Numbered from the stretch's first letter, positions 46,374-58,440 are shown. The stretch: 64,000 nt of DNA from Otatea glauca (GCA_036346275.1 CM070721.1:8692452-8756451), one strand, 5' to 3'. Notes: generated by a model from the sequence alone, not told the origin. Program-made: numbers and translations.

Positions 46374-46870
46374 TGTCGACTTTTGTGGTCGGCAATGAAT
46401 TTATGGGGTAGGCGCTAGATCTCAAACTCGATGGTTACATAAGACAAAGGTTTAGACAGGTACAGGCCCTCGACGGAGAAGGTAATACACTAGTCCTGTG
46501 TGCTGGGATTATTTGGATCTCTTGGATCTAAGATTGCTCGATCTCCCTATTGTTACTCGCCCTCTCCCTTATATAGTGGGGGTGGGGCGGTTTACAGAGT
46601 CCCGATCGGTTAAGGGATTTCGATCGGTTATTGGATACTAATCGATTACAGGATAGAGTTTACATCTTTATCTTACCCTTCTAACAACTCGGATTACAAT
46701 CGTATCTCTTATATCTAAATATTTGTTCAACTGTCCTTAGGATATTCCCCTTTCCGCACGACAGCAAGTCTTGGCACGGAACTTATCCTCTGGGCCTTCC
46801 AATCAGCCCTATCTCTTCCTCAGGCACTTTTGGGCCAGTTATGAAGACACCTGGGTTCTTATATTCCACA
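46374..46870. repeat. gypsy solo LTR (497 bp) with CATGG target duplication
   Basis: Homologous end to end with the LTR at 3438-3942 (TGTCGACTTTTG to TATTCCACA). CATGG precedes it (46369-46373) and follows it (46871-46875). No internal sequence, so it is a solo LTR formed by recombination between two LTRs. The TATA-like signal is on the minus strand near 46570. Confidence 0.95.
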
Positions 46871-47372
46871 CATGGTGAGGCGAAGGATGACCGGGACTAG
46901 GCGAGGAGCGTCGGAGGTCCAGATGGTCTGAGATCGCCGGAAGATGATCGGAGGCGGAGTCGTGGCAAGCCGTGAAGACAAAGAATGGATGAGATGCTAT
47001 CTAGATGCTGCGTGGATCAATGAGGACCATTGGATCTTGGTCTAGTTGATTGGTTAGCGGGTCTAGTTAGTATGCTTTGAGAACCGTGCAAGAAAACCCA
47101 TTATGTGTTGTGGGTTTTGGGTGAACCCTTGCATGGCTAGTTACGTGGGTAAATCCTAGCCCTTGATGTATGCTCTATGGTTTAGAGACTCATCCAAGAG
47201 TGGTAGGTGGCCCAAGAGTTGTATAAATAGGGGTGGAGGGGTAGCCTTCCCCCTTGAAGGTTTTAAGGTTTTTGATGCTCCTTTGAGCTTTGCCCACATT
47301 AAATGCGAGGCTTTGTAACCTGTCCTTTCAGAAATGAAATGTTCTTCATTTATGTTCATGTTTCATTTCCTT

Positions 47373-47466
47373 TACGCATTTACATTACGCATTTAAATTA
47401 CGCAATTTAAATTCAGCATTTACTTTCCCGCATTTACATTCTCGCAATTTACTTTATCGCAATTTG
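47373..47466. repeat. degenerate CGCATTTA short repeat
   Basis: Five to seven degenerate units built on ACGCATTTACATT and CGCAATTTA, with a period of about 12-16 bp, within the SIRE-type solo LTR. Confidence 0.7.
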
Positions 47467-48310
47467 GATTTGCTTCCCCTCCTTCTAAATGATGTTCTTC
47501 TAGGATGTCTTTAGGGTGTTCATATTGTTTTACATCTTTCTTGCACCCTAGGATAGACTAGAGATCAAGTTTTTATCAAATTGCAAATCTGTCCAGAACT
47601 TGTTCTTCATGCAGCAGTCAGTCTTTGTTTTTTATAAAAATCTATAAAATTATTTTTTAAGTTATTCTTGTTGCAGAAGGTGCACGACTTATATATCCAT
47701 CTCTGGAAAATTTGTTGAGTCCACTGGTTGCACCGTTTGAGCTCTATGAAGTGAAAACAGAGCCTCAAACATTCTGGTCGAAGTTCTTGACTGTCTGCAA
47801 TGCTTGATTTTTCATGTTTATTATACAAAGATTTTTGAGGTTATTTTTTGTGGAGTGTTTCATGACTCAACTTCTGATTGGGAGGAAAATTTCCAAAAAT
47901 TTTAGAGCAACATAAACTCACCAACCACCTGCTCCAATTGAGGATAATTCCTGGAAAATCTGCTTTTACTTTTCTGAAAAGAGACTTTGTTGTTTTTAGA
48001 TTTATCTTTTTTAGAAAAGAAGTCTTTGAATTGTTCCTCTTTGTTTGGACACTTGACAACCAGGATTGTGATTAAAACACCCCTAACATGGTTCATGGTT
48101 CTCATCCATGCAAGCTAGGGGTACACATAGTTGTCTAGTTGTTCGGGTTTTGGAGGGTGTGCGAATCTGAGAAGCACCAGTTCGAAAGAAAATCTTTGGG
48201 TGTTTCAAATTTTTGTTGCGACATTATTTGGAGTACTTTGAGTGGGGGAAAAATTTATTTGGGATCATTCACCCCCCCCCCTCTGATCATCATTTCGATC
48301 TTTCATCTAC

Positions 48311-48827
48311 CCTCTACTCAATGTGCTCATCGAGTAGAAGGTCGAGGGCTATATCGCTCAATCTTTTCTTTACCTGGCTCCACTCTTAGGTCGATACATC
48401 TATCGAATAAGGGATTGGGAGTCACCACAGGTATCTTTAATGCTAATGCATCACTTTTTACTCGATCTAGCTATCGGGCAGGAAGTTGGGGGCTACATCA
48501 CGACTTTGTGCTTACGTCAATCTACTCCTTACTCGATGGTCGAGTAAAGAGTCGGGGGCTACTGGTAACTCTGTATCTTGTTTTTCTTTTTCCCTAATCG
48601 ATACTGCTTGTCAGAGAACAAAACCAAAGGGTGGTCATGCCTAAATCCGATGACGAGCAATTCTATCCTGTGTGCATACGAGCACTAGATTGTTAGACAT
48701 CTAAAGCTCAGCGAATGGTCAGAGATGAGGCCTCTAGTCAATTCTACACACACTGCCCAGTAAGTTTATGTTCGCTACAAAGTCTAAACTATGTGGCTGA
48801 CGAAGACTTGCAAAAATCATGTAGTTT
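48311..48827 (+). repeat. Tat-type 3' region with repeated PPT-like motifs
   Basis: Repeats of a unit with TCGAGTA...GAGTCGGGGGCTAC occur near 48332-48350, 48480-48498 and 48541-48560, continuing the series from 46066. Each has a purine-rich block like the true PPT before the LTR at 58573. No coding content. Confidence 0.65.
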
Positions 48828-50018
48828 TGTAACATCCCAAAAAGTTTAATAAAGTGAAAATACATATTTTGAATTTTAATTTAATTATTTTTTAGTTTTC
48901 TTGGCATTATTGGTTTTTATTTGGATTTCTTTGGATTTATGCTTTGTTTGAAAAATTAAATAAATGGAATGGATAATGGTAAAAAGATAAAAAGTTAAAA
49001 TTAAAAATTCGAAAAAATTACCATGAAAACCCTAAGCATGCATGTAAACCATTTCAGTCAATAAATAAAATTTTAAGCACAGGAATATGAATAAATAATT
49101 GAAAACATATCCCTTTGACCTCTAAACAGTGCAAGGACAGATTTATTATAAAACTTTAGAACATTATATGTATCTGTAAAATTTTCCATAATACCCTAAA
49201 TACAGTAGTTACCTCTGGTAAAAATATAAGAAATTAATAAAATCATTTATGGCTTTTTAAAATTAAAAAAAGAAACATTGAAAATGTGAAAATCAGCATA
49301 TCAGAATTGTTATAAAATAAATACATAATTTTTAACTTGAAATTTTTATTGGAACATCCTTAACAAATATAAAACTCTGGAAAATAGTTTCAAGAATAAA
49401 TAATATCATTTAAACCCTTAAATAAAATAAAATACGAAAATAAATTTCTGGATAGTGACTAATGTCAGAATTTCTATAATTTCTCTATACAATATTTTGA
49501 TATTAGATTTTTACTGGAGGATAATCACTGCCAGGAGACCCTATTAAAAATGTTTTAGAAAAGTTGGGTGGAGATTCATAGCCAAATTAATGCAAGTACT
49601 AGCTGTCTGAATGAAACAAATCTCCTTGTCTCGTCTTCTGTCTCTGCCATGTGGGCCCGAGAGCTGTGCTGGCCCCGTTCGCTGGTGAGTAACGGAAGAG
49701 ATCTCCGTTGCTGCCTGGTGGACCCAGTCCCATCTGTCAGCCACGGATTCCATCTCCCTCTCCTTTCTTCCCGATGCCAACCACTCCGTCCAAATCCTCT
49801 CGGTCTCGCGCCTTCTTCGCCGAGCCAGCGTACCAGCGGTGCCACCCCTGCACTCCTTTGGCCCCACGTTCATCCTCGTAGTCTCTGCGTCATACCATCT
49901 CGGTTAATCCCGCGCCATGTCCTGCCCTTCTGTTCCACGGTCGCGCTGACATTGAAGAACAGCGATGGCCGCCAATTACATCTCGCGTTCAAACCCTGGC
50001 GAAGCCGACCACCTTCGG

Positions 50019-50027
50019 CTATAAATA
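50019..50027 (+). promoter_or_regulatory. TATA box of L6
   Basis: TCGGCTATAAATA, sharing TCGGCTATAAA with the second TATA of L1. Confidence 0.55.
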
Positions 50028-52831
50028 CTAGGTAGTGTCCGCATAGAAGCCCTCCTCCTTTCCTTCAAAACAATTCCTGTACCCACTGATTCACCCGCAG
50101 TCTTCCCCTCGCTATTTTGTTAGACAACCCAAAAGGGGAGGAAACCCAACTTCGGCTAGCTCGGTGAGAACCAATCTGATTCATTGATCGTAGAGTTCTC
50201 TCATAGCTTAACAAACTCAACCCCAACCATTTTTTCAAATTACAGAGCCGCAACACCGCCACATCCCTCTTCTTCTTCCTCAACTTAGGCGAACGGTGGT
50301 ACAGCGATCCGACTCATTTCTAACCTCTTTAGCAGGTAAAATGGAACCCCTAACATCCCCTAATGCTCACCTCGTTACCCATTCGAGCCGAGACTGACTC
50401 ATTTTCTTCCCCGACAAGCCACCATTTTCATCGCCATGGGACCGTGATGGAAGCCATCTTCCGGCCATCGCCGGTGGCGTGAGAGCCTACTGGCGGATGC
50501 GCCTTGTCGATCTCATGCTCTAGCTTCCCTCTCCCTCGCCAGATCTTTCGTCGGAGCGCAGTCACCAGCGAGCCCTAGTTCTTTCCCTTTTTTGGTCACT
50601 GAGCAGTGGGACCTCTCTGTCAGCCAAAAGGCGCTTCTTCATCAAGAAAACGTATTTTTCTTTTCTTGGATTTTCCAACGCGAGCCAACTTCATATATGC
50701 AGAACTTTTGCATTTCTATTCCAAATAAGATGAAACAAATTTATAAATTATTATAAAATCAAGAAATTTCAAGATATGTAAAATATTTAATTTTTCTCCT
50801 TAGTTTAAATTATTTGAATTTAAATTTATATAAAACCATATTATGGACACGATTGCACATATGAAAAATATAACTCCTAAAATCATGAAATTAATTTTGG
50901 AAAATCTTGACACATGAGATACTTCATTTATCCAAAAAAATTTAGATTTAAATTCAGTTTTCACCAAAATTTGAATATAGAAAGCTTCTCACACGTAGAA
51001 AGTCAAATGGTTAAAATTTGGATCAAATGAACGCCAATTTTCTTAAAAATAGCTTTATCATGTTTCTGAAGTCACAAGGATCCAAAATACATAAAAATAT
51101 TTAGATTTTACCATAGTTTTAACATACGTTCAATAGTCGAAGTTTCAATACCTGTACAGTCCGAATAGTTATAACTTTCGTAAACGAACTTCAAAATTGA
51201 CGAAACCAAATCCTAGGACCCTGAAAAATAATACCCTTGCTGTTTATGCAAAAATATCTTATGTTTGTGTAAATTTGAACTAAGTCCATTTTAGGCCCTA
51301 ATGATCACTTATATGGAAAACATCTCAGATAAAAGTCAAATATCGCGGAATCAACTTTAAAACACTCTTAGAGATATCCCCTAATGATGTTTAAAAAGTG
51401 GTTAAATAATCTTATAAGGTGCAGTCGCAGATATAAATCGAAAATAGAACCTTTATCGCGTAGAATTTAGAAACACTTAAGCCTTTTTGGAAGCTTATAA
51501 AATATCTCGTCTAAATGCAAGTTTTGTAAAGATTAGCCTAGAAATTCTTTTTAGGATATATACTACTATATTCTGGAAAAATATTTTATTTAGAACTTGT
51601 TTTTCATCTAAATTCTACTAGTGCAATAACCCTAAGTGATAATCGTACACTTTACCTTTCTAATCGATTCCATGTCGTAAACCTTATAATGCCATATAAA
51701 CTATTTCAGCAATGAATATAATATCTCGTCCAAATCCTAAAATTTATAAAATTAGCTTGGAAATGCTCTCCAAAATATAGACTATCCTATTAGGAAGAAA
51801 TAATCTCATTTTGTTATGATTTGTATATAAATCCTATTAACGAAACAACCTTAAGTATTATGATTTCTGAACTTCATATTGTGGATAAACGAACTCGGTA
51901 ACAATGAAAAAATCTATAATTAAGATATTTGTATCATCAGAACCTTCTTAAAAACCTCGAATATATAACCAATAACCTATCTTAACAGATCTAACATATT
52001 CGAAACCGCTTCTTATGCAGAGTCAATTAAGGATTAAGTACTATTTATTCATGTCATTCAACAAAGCAGCTTATGTTCTAATTCTACTAATCCAAATAAT
52101 TTTTGCATCTTGAATTCGAAAATTGAAATAAAAGAATACATAATTTTAACTTTTTGAATTCGTAAAACAAGAAAAGATAATCTATAGGGAAAACTGTACG
52201 TTGCCCAACCTAAAAGCTAAAAATGATATAAATGTTTAATCCTCTGAAACACGAGAACTTCAAATCATTCAATCCAAACCCTAAAATATTCCTATTTTCT
52301 TCAGTGAGTCTTCATTTGGTTCTCTGTCTGTCTTCTTTTTGCCCTTATTGAAGGTAGTTATTTGCTATATTTCCATTGAACAACGTGTAGAACGCGACGT
52401 CATTGCTTCCGTCGTCGCCTTCATCAGCTGCAACCTCGACTTCATCGTAAACAATGATTAAGCAAGGCAAGCACCCCATTGATCATATTGATCCTAGTAT
52501 TTATTTTTCCTTTTATTTATCAAATTGTTTCAGGCATGTGTGTTTACTTTTTGTAAATTTGCTATTTTGTGGAACTGGTAGAAATACCTGTTGTCTCATG
52601 AAACTTCCTTGATAAGTATGGACATGTGAACCTTGATAACCATAAAATAGGGCTAGACAATACATAATGTCAACTTGGGTATATGCGATCATATTATCCA
52701 TACTTAGCCATGCTTTATTAGCAGAGATGTAGATGATCAGATCAAAATTGTTTTCCTGAAATGTTTTATATGACACTGTTGGTTGCTGGTATTTTTATTT
52801 AAAAACCCAAAATAAAACTATAGTTTTGACG

Positions 52832-52900
52832 CGGGCGATTAGTAGCAATAGCCGGATGTGCAGAGGGTTTTGCATGTAGTGTAGGGTGAAGTATCGCCCG
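52832..52900 (+). other. conserved stem-loop of the long-LTR family, L6 copy
   Basis: Outer stem CGGGCGAT (52832-52839) with ATCGCCCG (52893-52900). Compared with L4 and L5, an A-T pair has become a G-C pair on both arms. The inner stem is ATGTGCA/TGCATGT with two wobble pairs. Confidence 0.65.
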
Positions 52901-53658
52901 TGTCGGATTAAGGACCAAGCAATGGGACGCTATTGATCCAAGAATTCCGCGCAACCACGAGGGTTGGTATGGGATGGCCTTAACCGATTATGTTATTTAG
53001 ATATGGCTTTGCACATTGGTAGACGGGAGCTAGCAAAAGAATTCCGTCCAGGTCTGCTTGTGAGAGGCTTCCACACCTTGGTGTGGGTAAATGCATACCG
53101 GTGCAACGGTGCACGCCTTGCCATGAACAGAATCGGTGTGTTGGGTGTTGCGTGAAAGGAATCACGTCTTGGGTGAGTGTTTCTATTTCTATAGCGAGGG
53201 CTTAACGTCTCGGGCTGGTTCAAAGTCATATCTAGATAATGTAATGGTTATGTATGATCTCTTTGCCGACAAACCAAAGGAAGTGTGTTAATTGGCCTGG
53301 CAAAAGAGGTTGATCATTCCTTGTGGGTAAAGCTGTACATCTCTGTAGAGTGAAAATCTAATCGATTAGCCGCGCCCGCGGTCATGGGCACTTGGTGAAG
53401 TCATTCCAATGCTAGATTTTGTTATTTCTAAAAATGGGTTTTGGTTTGAAACTTGTTTAAGCAACTGTCACTATGTCAAAGGACTGACATTGTTGGACTT
53501 CAAGATTTGGATTATTCGTTGCTCGCGAAGGACTGTGAGTATTAATTATGCTTTATTTATTTCTTATCAATCAAACTTGCTCTTACAAATTCCGTTTGTA
53601 AATGATAACTTGATTTACAAATTTAATTTCTCTTTATGCAAATTAACTGTAGTAGCCT

Positions 53659-54408
53659 TGATGAGGACATCACTACTACGGATATGACCACATTTGGTTA
53701 TACCAACTCCAACACGTCATCCAAGGGCCAAGAAGAGAGAGATATCAAATCCATCACGTTCTAGAATCCAATTCGGCCTCTGGATACCAGCCTAAAGTAA
53801 AACACGCATAACTTTTGCATACGGTGTCCGATGGGAGAGTTCTTATACTTGATTGAAAGCTTACAACGAGAAATTTCCAATGGATCTATCCCCAGCTCTA
53901 GATTCATCATGGATCAGTCAAAATCATCAAACAATACTCTACAATACTGTTTTGGGCCTTGTAAGCGTGTGGGGGCAAAAGCCCAAGTTGTGTGCGCCCC
54001 TTAGCTGCACACAACCCTAGGACGTCCCTCCCTCTTATAAACTCAGTAGCCGTCGCTTTAGACACTTGGGTTTTGTTTGATTTGTTTAGCCAAATGCAAA
54101 CTTTGAGTCTTCGAGTTGTGCTGGACAGCCACCTTGTAAAAACCTTCAATAGAACCCCACCCTATTTTTGCCTTCATTCATATTCGCAATTTCAGATTGC
54201 TTTTACTATTGTTCTTGCTTGTTCTTCGGTTGCTTGCAGGAATTGAACCTCGTATTCGGTTGCCCGCAAGATCAGTAACACTCCGGAGTTGGTTTAGCGA
54301 TTGCTAAGGCGCATCGTCGTCGTACGTTGTAGTCGGATCGTCAAAGTCGGTTCCACCAAATCGATAGTTATCGCTCTCATCGAAAGATCGGGACACAACC
54401 TCACATCA
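53659..54408 (+). repeat. copia 5' LTR (750 bp)
   Basis: Starts TGATGAGGACATC and ends CCTCACATCA, with partly inverted ends. The tRNA-Met PBS begins two bases later. A TATA-like CTCTTATAAACTC lies near 54032. No second copy of this LTR is in the window. Confidence 0.85.
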
Positions 54409-54410
54409 GG

Positions 54411-54422
54411 TGGTATCAGAGC
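54411..54422 (+). other. PBS (tRNA-Met) of plus-strand copia element
   Basis: TGGTATCAGAGC directly after the LTR. Confidence 0.92.
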
Positions 54423-55002
54423 GTCAAGTTGCTCGGTGAGAGATTCAATACCATAGATTTGTTTTTGTTCTCTGTCCTAAATTGAAAATTACTCCACAAA
54501 AATTCAACCTTTAGATTCAATCTAGTATTTCAGTGAGTTTTGTTAAGTTTTGATCCATTAGAGTCCTTGTTTTAGTTGCTGATCGTTTTTCCTTCGCGTA
54601 TCTTTTCTTTCAATCTGTCCAGTACTTTGTTTTATTCATAACTTTCGCATACGAGCTCGGATTGTAGTGTTTTTTTACTTTCCTAAAACCTGGGAATGAT
54701 CTCTACAAAAACCTAGTTGGGCATGGACTCTAATTCTCGAGCCAAATTTGTTTAATCTGGATGTCAAAGTTGGTGAAGCAAGCTGTACTTCCAATCCAGA
54801 TCGGATTGGTATTTTGATCATAATTCTCACATCTGAACTCTGATTGGGAAGTTTTTATACTTTCCTGAATCCTTGAACAGTTCTCTACAAAAACGTTTTT
54901 GGGTGCCCTTTGTGATTCAAATTCCTTCAAAACGAATTTGATTCGATTCAGAATCGATCTCGCAGGCTGAAATTGGGGGTATTCTGTGGTGTTTGGTTTT
55001 TA
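54423..55002 (+). other. copia leader, truncated
   Basis: Non-coding leader with two diverged copies of a GGGAA(G/T)...TACTTTCCT...CTCTACAAAAAC text (about 54650-54710 and 54845-54900). The leader is cut near 55002 by an inverted gypsy fragment before any gag begins. Confidence 0.6.
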
Positions 55003-56340
55003 AAAGCTGAGGACATAAGCTCCAAATTACGTGTTCGGCCCAAGACGAAGCCGAAAGGGCTCATCCTGTTGCCTACCGGGCGAGTGCGACGACACCAAAG
55101 GACGGTGGGGAGCTCGTCCACCCATGCTCGGCCGCGGCGACCGAGCTCGTCGAAAACCCGCTTCTTGAGCCCTTGGACGAGCTGCCCGTTGGCACGCTCG
55201 ACCGCTCCGTTACTCTGGGGATGGCTTACCAAGGCATTGCAGACTTTGGTTCCCATATCTGCGCAGAACTCTTGGAACAACTCGCTGGTGAATTGCGTCC
55301 CGTTGTCGGTGATGATCCTGCAAGGGACTCCGTACCTTGTGACCACGAAGGAGCGGAAGAACCTTACCGCGGCCTTGGCAGTGATAGCGGAGATCGGCTC
55401 TGCCTCGATCCACTTCGAAAAGGTGTCGATGGCCACGAACAGGAACTTCATCCCCCCGACCGACCTCGGGAAGGGACCGAGGATGTCGAGGCCCCACATC
55501 GAGAACGGCCAGGCGAGGGGGATGGTCTGCAGAGCGTAGGTCGGTTGCCTGGCCTTCCGGGCGTGAAACTGGTAGGCCTGGCAAGCACGAACGATGCCCT
55601 GGGCATCTTCGAGCGCCGTCGGCTAGTAAAAGCCCATCCGAAGGCCTTCCCGACCATGGTCCTGAAAGAGGAGTGAGCACCGCATAGGCCGGAGTGTATG
55701 TCATTGAGCAGGTATTTACCTTCTTCTGGAATGATGCATTTTGACAGAACACCCAGGGCCCCCCGACGATAGAGCTATCCGCCGACGAGCTTGTACGAGC
55801 CCGCACGTCGCCGGAGCCTGCTTCTTCAGCTGGAGTGGCGGGGAGCTCCCCTTGGTCGAGGAACTCTATGATTGGGTCCATCCACGACGGAATGCTTTTG
55901 AGGAAGGCCACCGGGTCTTCCCGGCTGGTGACCGATGGTGTGGCTAAGGTCTCGAGGATGACGTCCAGCGGGAGCTCATCGTCGGATGATCCGAGTTTGG
56001 ACAGGAGATCGGCGGTGGAATTGTCCTTCCTTGGTACGTGCTGGATTCTTAGGTTCCGAAACCATCTCTCCATCTTGTGCACCTCGGCGAGGTACTTGGC
56101 CATCAGCGGTTCCGAACACTGGTAAGCTTTGTTGTACTGATTGACGACGAGCTGGGAGTCCCCTTTCACGATTAGGCGGCGGACGCCCAGGGACTTGCAA
56201 GCTCGTAGGCCGGCCAACAGGGCCTCGTATTCCGCCGTGTTGTTGGTAGCGGGGAAGCCGAAGCGGACCACATATCTCAAGTGGTCGCCTTTCCAATGGG
56301 CCTGTGAAGCTCGTCTTCGGAAGCTTCATGACATACTAGA
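55003..56340 (-). pseudogene. inverted Tat-type RNase H-integrase fragment
   Basis: On the minus strand, RNase H starts near 56330 (RFGFPATNNTAEYEALLAGL, LIVKGDSQLVVNQYNKAYQ, DNSTADLLSKLGS). It passes through frameshifted linker and zinc-binding parts (55450-55900) into the integrase core at 54948-55499: DILGPFPRSVGGMKFLFVAID, IITDNGTQFTSE, GAVERANGQL and ELPTVLWCRRT. The C-terminus is lost in the leader junction near 55003. No LTR, RT or gag of this element is attached. Its GC content and preservation differ from the neighbouring plus-strand Tat element, so it is a different subfamily. Confidence 0.88.
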
Positions 56341-58440
56341 ACTTCGAAGGCACCTGTGAAGCCGGAGGAGGTGGAACCATTGCCATAGCAGGACCGCCAG
56401 TACGCTCAGCAGGAGTTATCGGGGAGAGAGCTACGACGATGGCAACTGTGCTAAGGGACGACAAGGCAGCTACAGCGGTGTCGACTTTATTGACAACACC
56501 CTTCCTGCAAGAAGTTCTCTACCTGGCATCTCCGAAAGGAAAAGAATCATGAAGAGAAAGGAGAGGTGACTTACTTTGCTAGATGAACCTTCACCTGCAC
56601 ATTCTTCTTCTACGCAGTTGTCTTCGTCAGGACCGACCCAGCCCTAGTAGCTGGCTTCTCGATCGTCCTAGCCAGTGGATGAGATGATGCCGACAGGTCA
56701 GCGGCCGACAACGAAACCTACGAGCAAGTGGTCACTATGAACAAAAGTTCGCCAGGAACGAATTCAACAATCATTGTATGATAGTGGTGTTACCTGCTCG
56801 ACCACCATGGTCGATGGAGAGCCCGCACGAGGAGGCATCTGAGTGGGAGCCGCTGACTTCAGCACATCGGCCCCCCGGGCGACCCACTAGTCGTTCAGCA
56901 TCTGTTGGATCACGTCAAAAGGAACTTCATAACATCCAAGCAAGCGATTAAAGATCACCTAGTTGGTTGGTCTCGACGATGAGGAGAGAGGACGCTTGGC
57001 TAGTCGAGAGGGCGCTGGAGACATAGACCTCTTCACTCGAGGGGACTCGGCCACCTCTTGCTCTAGAGCCGCCTTAGCATCACTTGGGACGATGGTAGGC
57101 GCCGGATAGCTCAAGGGAAAGACGACATCGGTGGGGACAGAGCCCAATGCTTGGTCATCATCTCAGGTCAGCTCGTCATCCTCCAGACCAATGGCTCCCG
57201 TGATCGACCCACTTTCATCGTCGAACTTGGCCTCCTGAAGAAATACTGGGTTAAAGTGGAAGGCAGACGTACGAACGATGCATTACGAACCATGACACAG
57301 TACTTATGTCTGGCCGAGGATTGGCTAGCGAGTACGCCTCGATACCGCACGCGTCATGTTCTTTACCCTAGAACAGCTTGCTTAGCCTAGAGGAGATGTC
57401 TAAGTCCTGCGAGCCCGGCAAACAATGAGTTAGCTCACTAGTCATCGACTAAAACAAAAAAACAAGAATACTACAAGTGCTTACTTTCAGGATTGTCCCT
57501 GGTGGCATCGTCGACTCCGGAGTAATCCCAGGCAAAATGACCCTGGTACTTCAGCAGACTCGATCGCCGCATGATGAAATCTCTAGCTACATGCCCGATC
57601 TCCCTCAACTCCTCGATCTTCCGGATGTAATAAGCATTACGGGCGATTGAAGGAGGGACTTTCGTCCAGAGGTCAATCAAATTGGGGAGGAGTGATCGAT
57701 AAGCTAGAGGGCAGTTCACGGTGTCCAGAGAGGTGATGTAAAACTATCATTTCTTCCAGTCCAACTGCTAGGAAGAAGTTACGGGGACTGGAATATACGT
57801 ATTCGACACTCCGCTGCGGAGGTTGAAACCGGCACCCCCAACAACATCATTCTTCGTCGCTCGTTTCAGATTGTAAAAATGGCAGAATAGATTGAGGCTA
57901 GGCTTAATACCCAGATAGGCCTCACAAAGATGGATAAAAACATTGAGCATGGTAATCGAATTAGGGCTCAGGTGGAAAGTTGGATCTTGCAGAAATCAAG
58001 AACCGAGAACAAAAAAGGAGAAGAGGGAATTGAGTTTCCAGCAGAAAAAAGCCTCAAACACGACAGTCTCATCCTCGTTCCGTGGGGGGATATAGCTCAC
58101 CTTGTGACGGCCTCCAATGGAAGAACTCCTGAGGAGAAACGAAGCCATCCTTCACCAAATCAGCAAGACACTTCTTCGTCATCACCGATTTTTGCTACAC
58201 CCTTTGGACGGCCTTGCCATCGAAGGCTGCTTCGCCGCTGGGGGAAGCGGGTGTGGCCGTCTCAGGATTCTTCTCCGGCGATGAGAGAACTCTATCACTG
58301 GCTGAAGGGCTGGACGTCATCGAGAAAGATGGGGAATAGATTCTTCGAAGGTGGCGGCGCTAGGGTTTAAGGAGCACGGCAGAGACTTCAAAAGTTGAGC
58401 TGATGGCAGGGCGCTCAACCCAGCAATATTCCTACTCGAT
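56341..58440 (-). pseudogene. antisense extra ORF of Tat element (putative gypsy-type transposon domain), decayed
   Basis: Minus-strand pieces read VKDGFVSPQEFFHWRPSQ (about 58085-58160), then FIHLCEAYLGIKPSLNLFCHFY and VVGGAGFNLRSGVSNTYIPV (57768-57950), then LAYRSLLPNLIDLWTKVPP (57600-57715). A Ser/Pro/Arg-rich part (56959-57147) follows. These match the domain known as putative gypsy type transposon, found as an antisense ORF between pol and the 3' LTR of Tat elements. Stops and frameshifts break it throughout. It lies opposite to the LTR and PPT at its right, as expected for an antisense ORF. Confidence 0.75.

Larger units (their letters stand above)
46108..48305 (+). repeat. SIRE-type copia solo LTR with TCTAC target duplication
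   Basis: Starts TAAAGGACC (TG decayed to TA, as at 14286) and ends CGATCTTTCA, giving inverted TGAAAG/CTTTCA-type ends. TCTAC lies on both sides (46103-46107 and 48306-48310). A run of C after ATTCA near 48270 matches the 3' LTR end of element A. A TATA-like TTGTATAAATAGG is near 47220. It contains an inserted gypsy solo LTR, so its own length is about 1.7 kb. Confidence 0.8.
48828..53658 (+). mobile_element. long-LTR family copy L6, 3' truncated
   Basis: Starts TGTAACATCCC. TATA is at 50019, the conserved ATGGAACC text near 50340, the RRVE-type block at 52381 (QRVERDV) and the stem-loop at 52832-52900. It stops at GCAAATTAACTGTAG, before the GAGTAC hairpin, where a copia LTR begins. No gag or pol. 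Confidence 0.85.

Noticed and set aside
49544..50035. Frames of 109 and 155 codons in L6
   Set aside because: They overlap on opposite strands, straddle the TATA box and are not kept in other copies.
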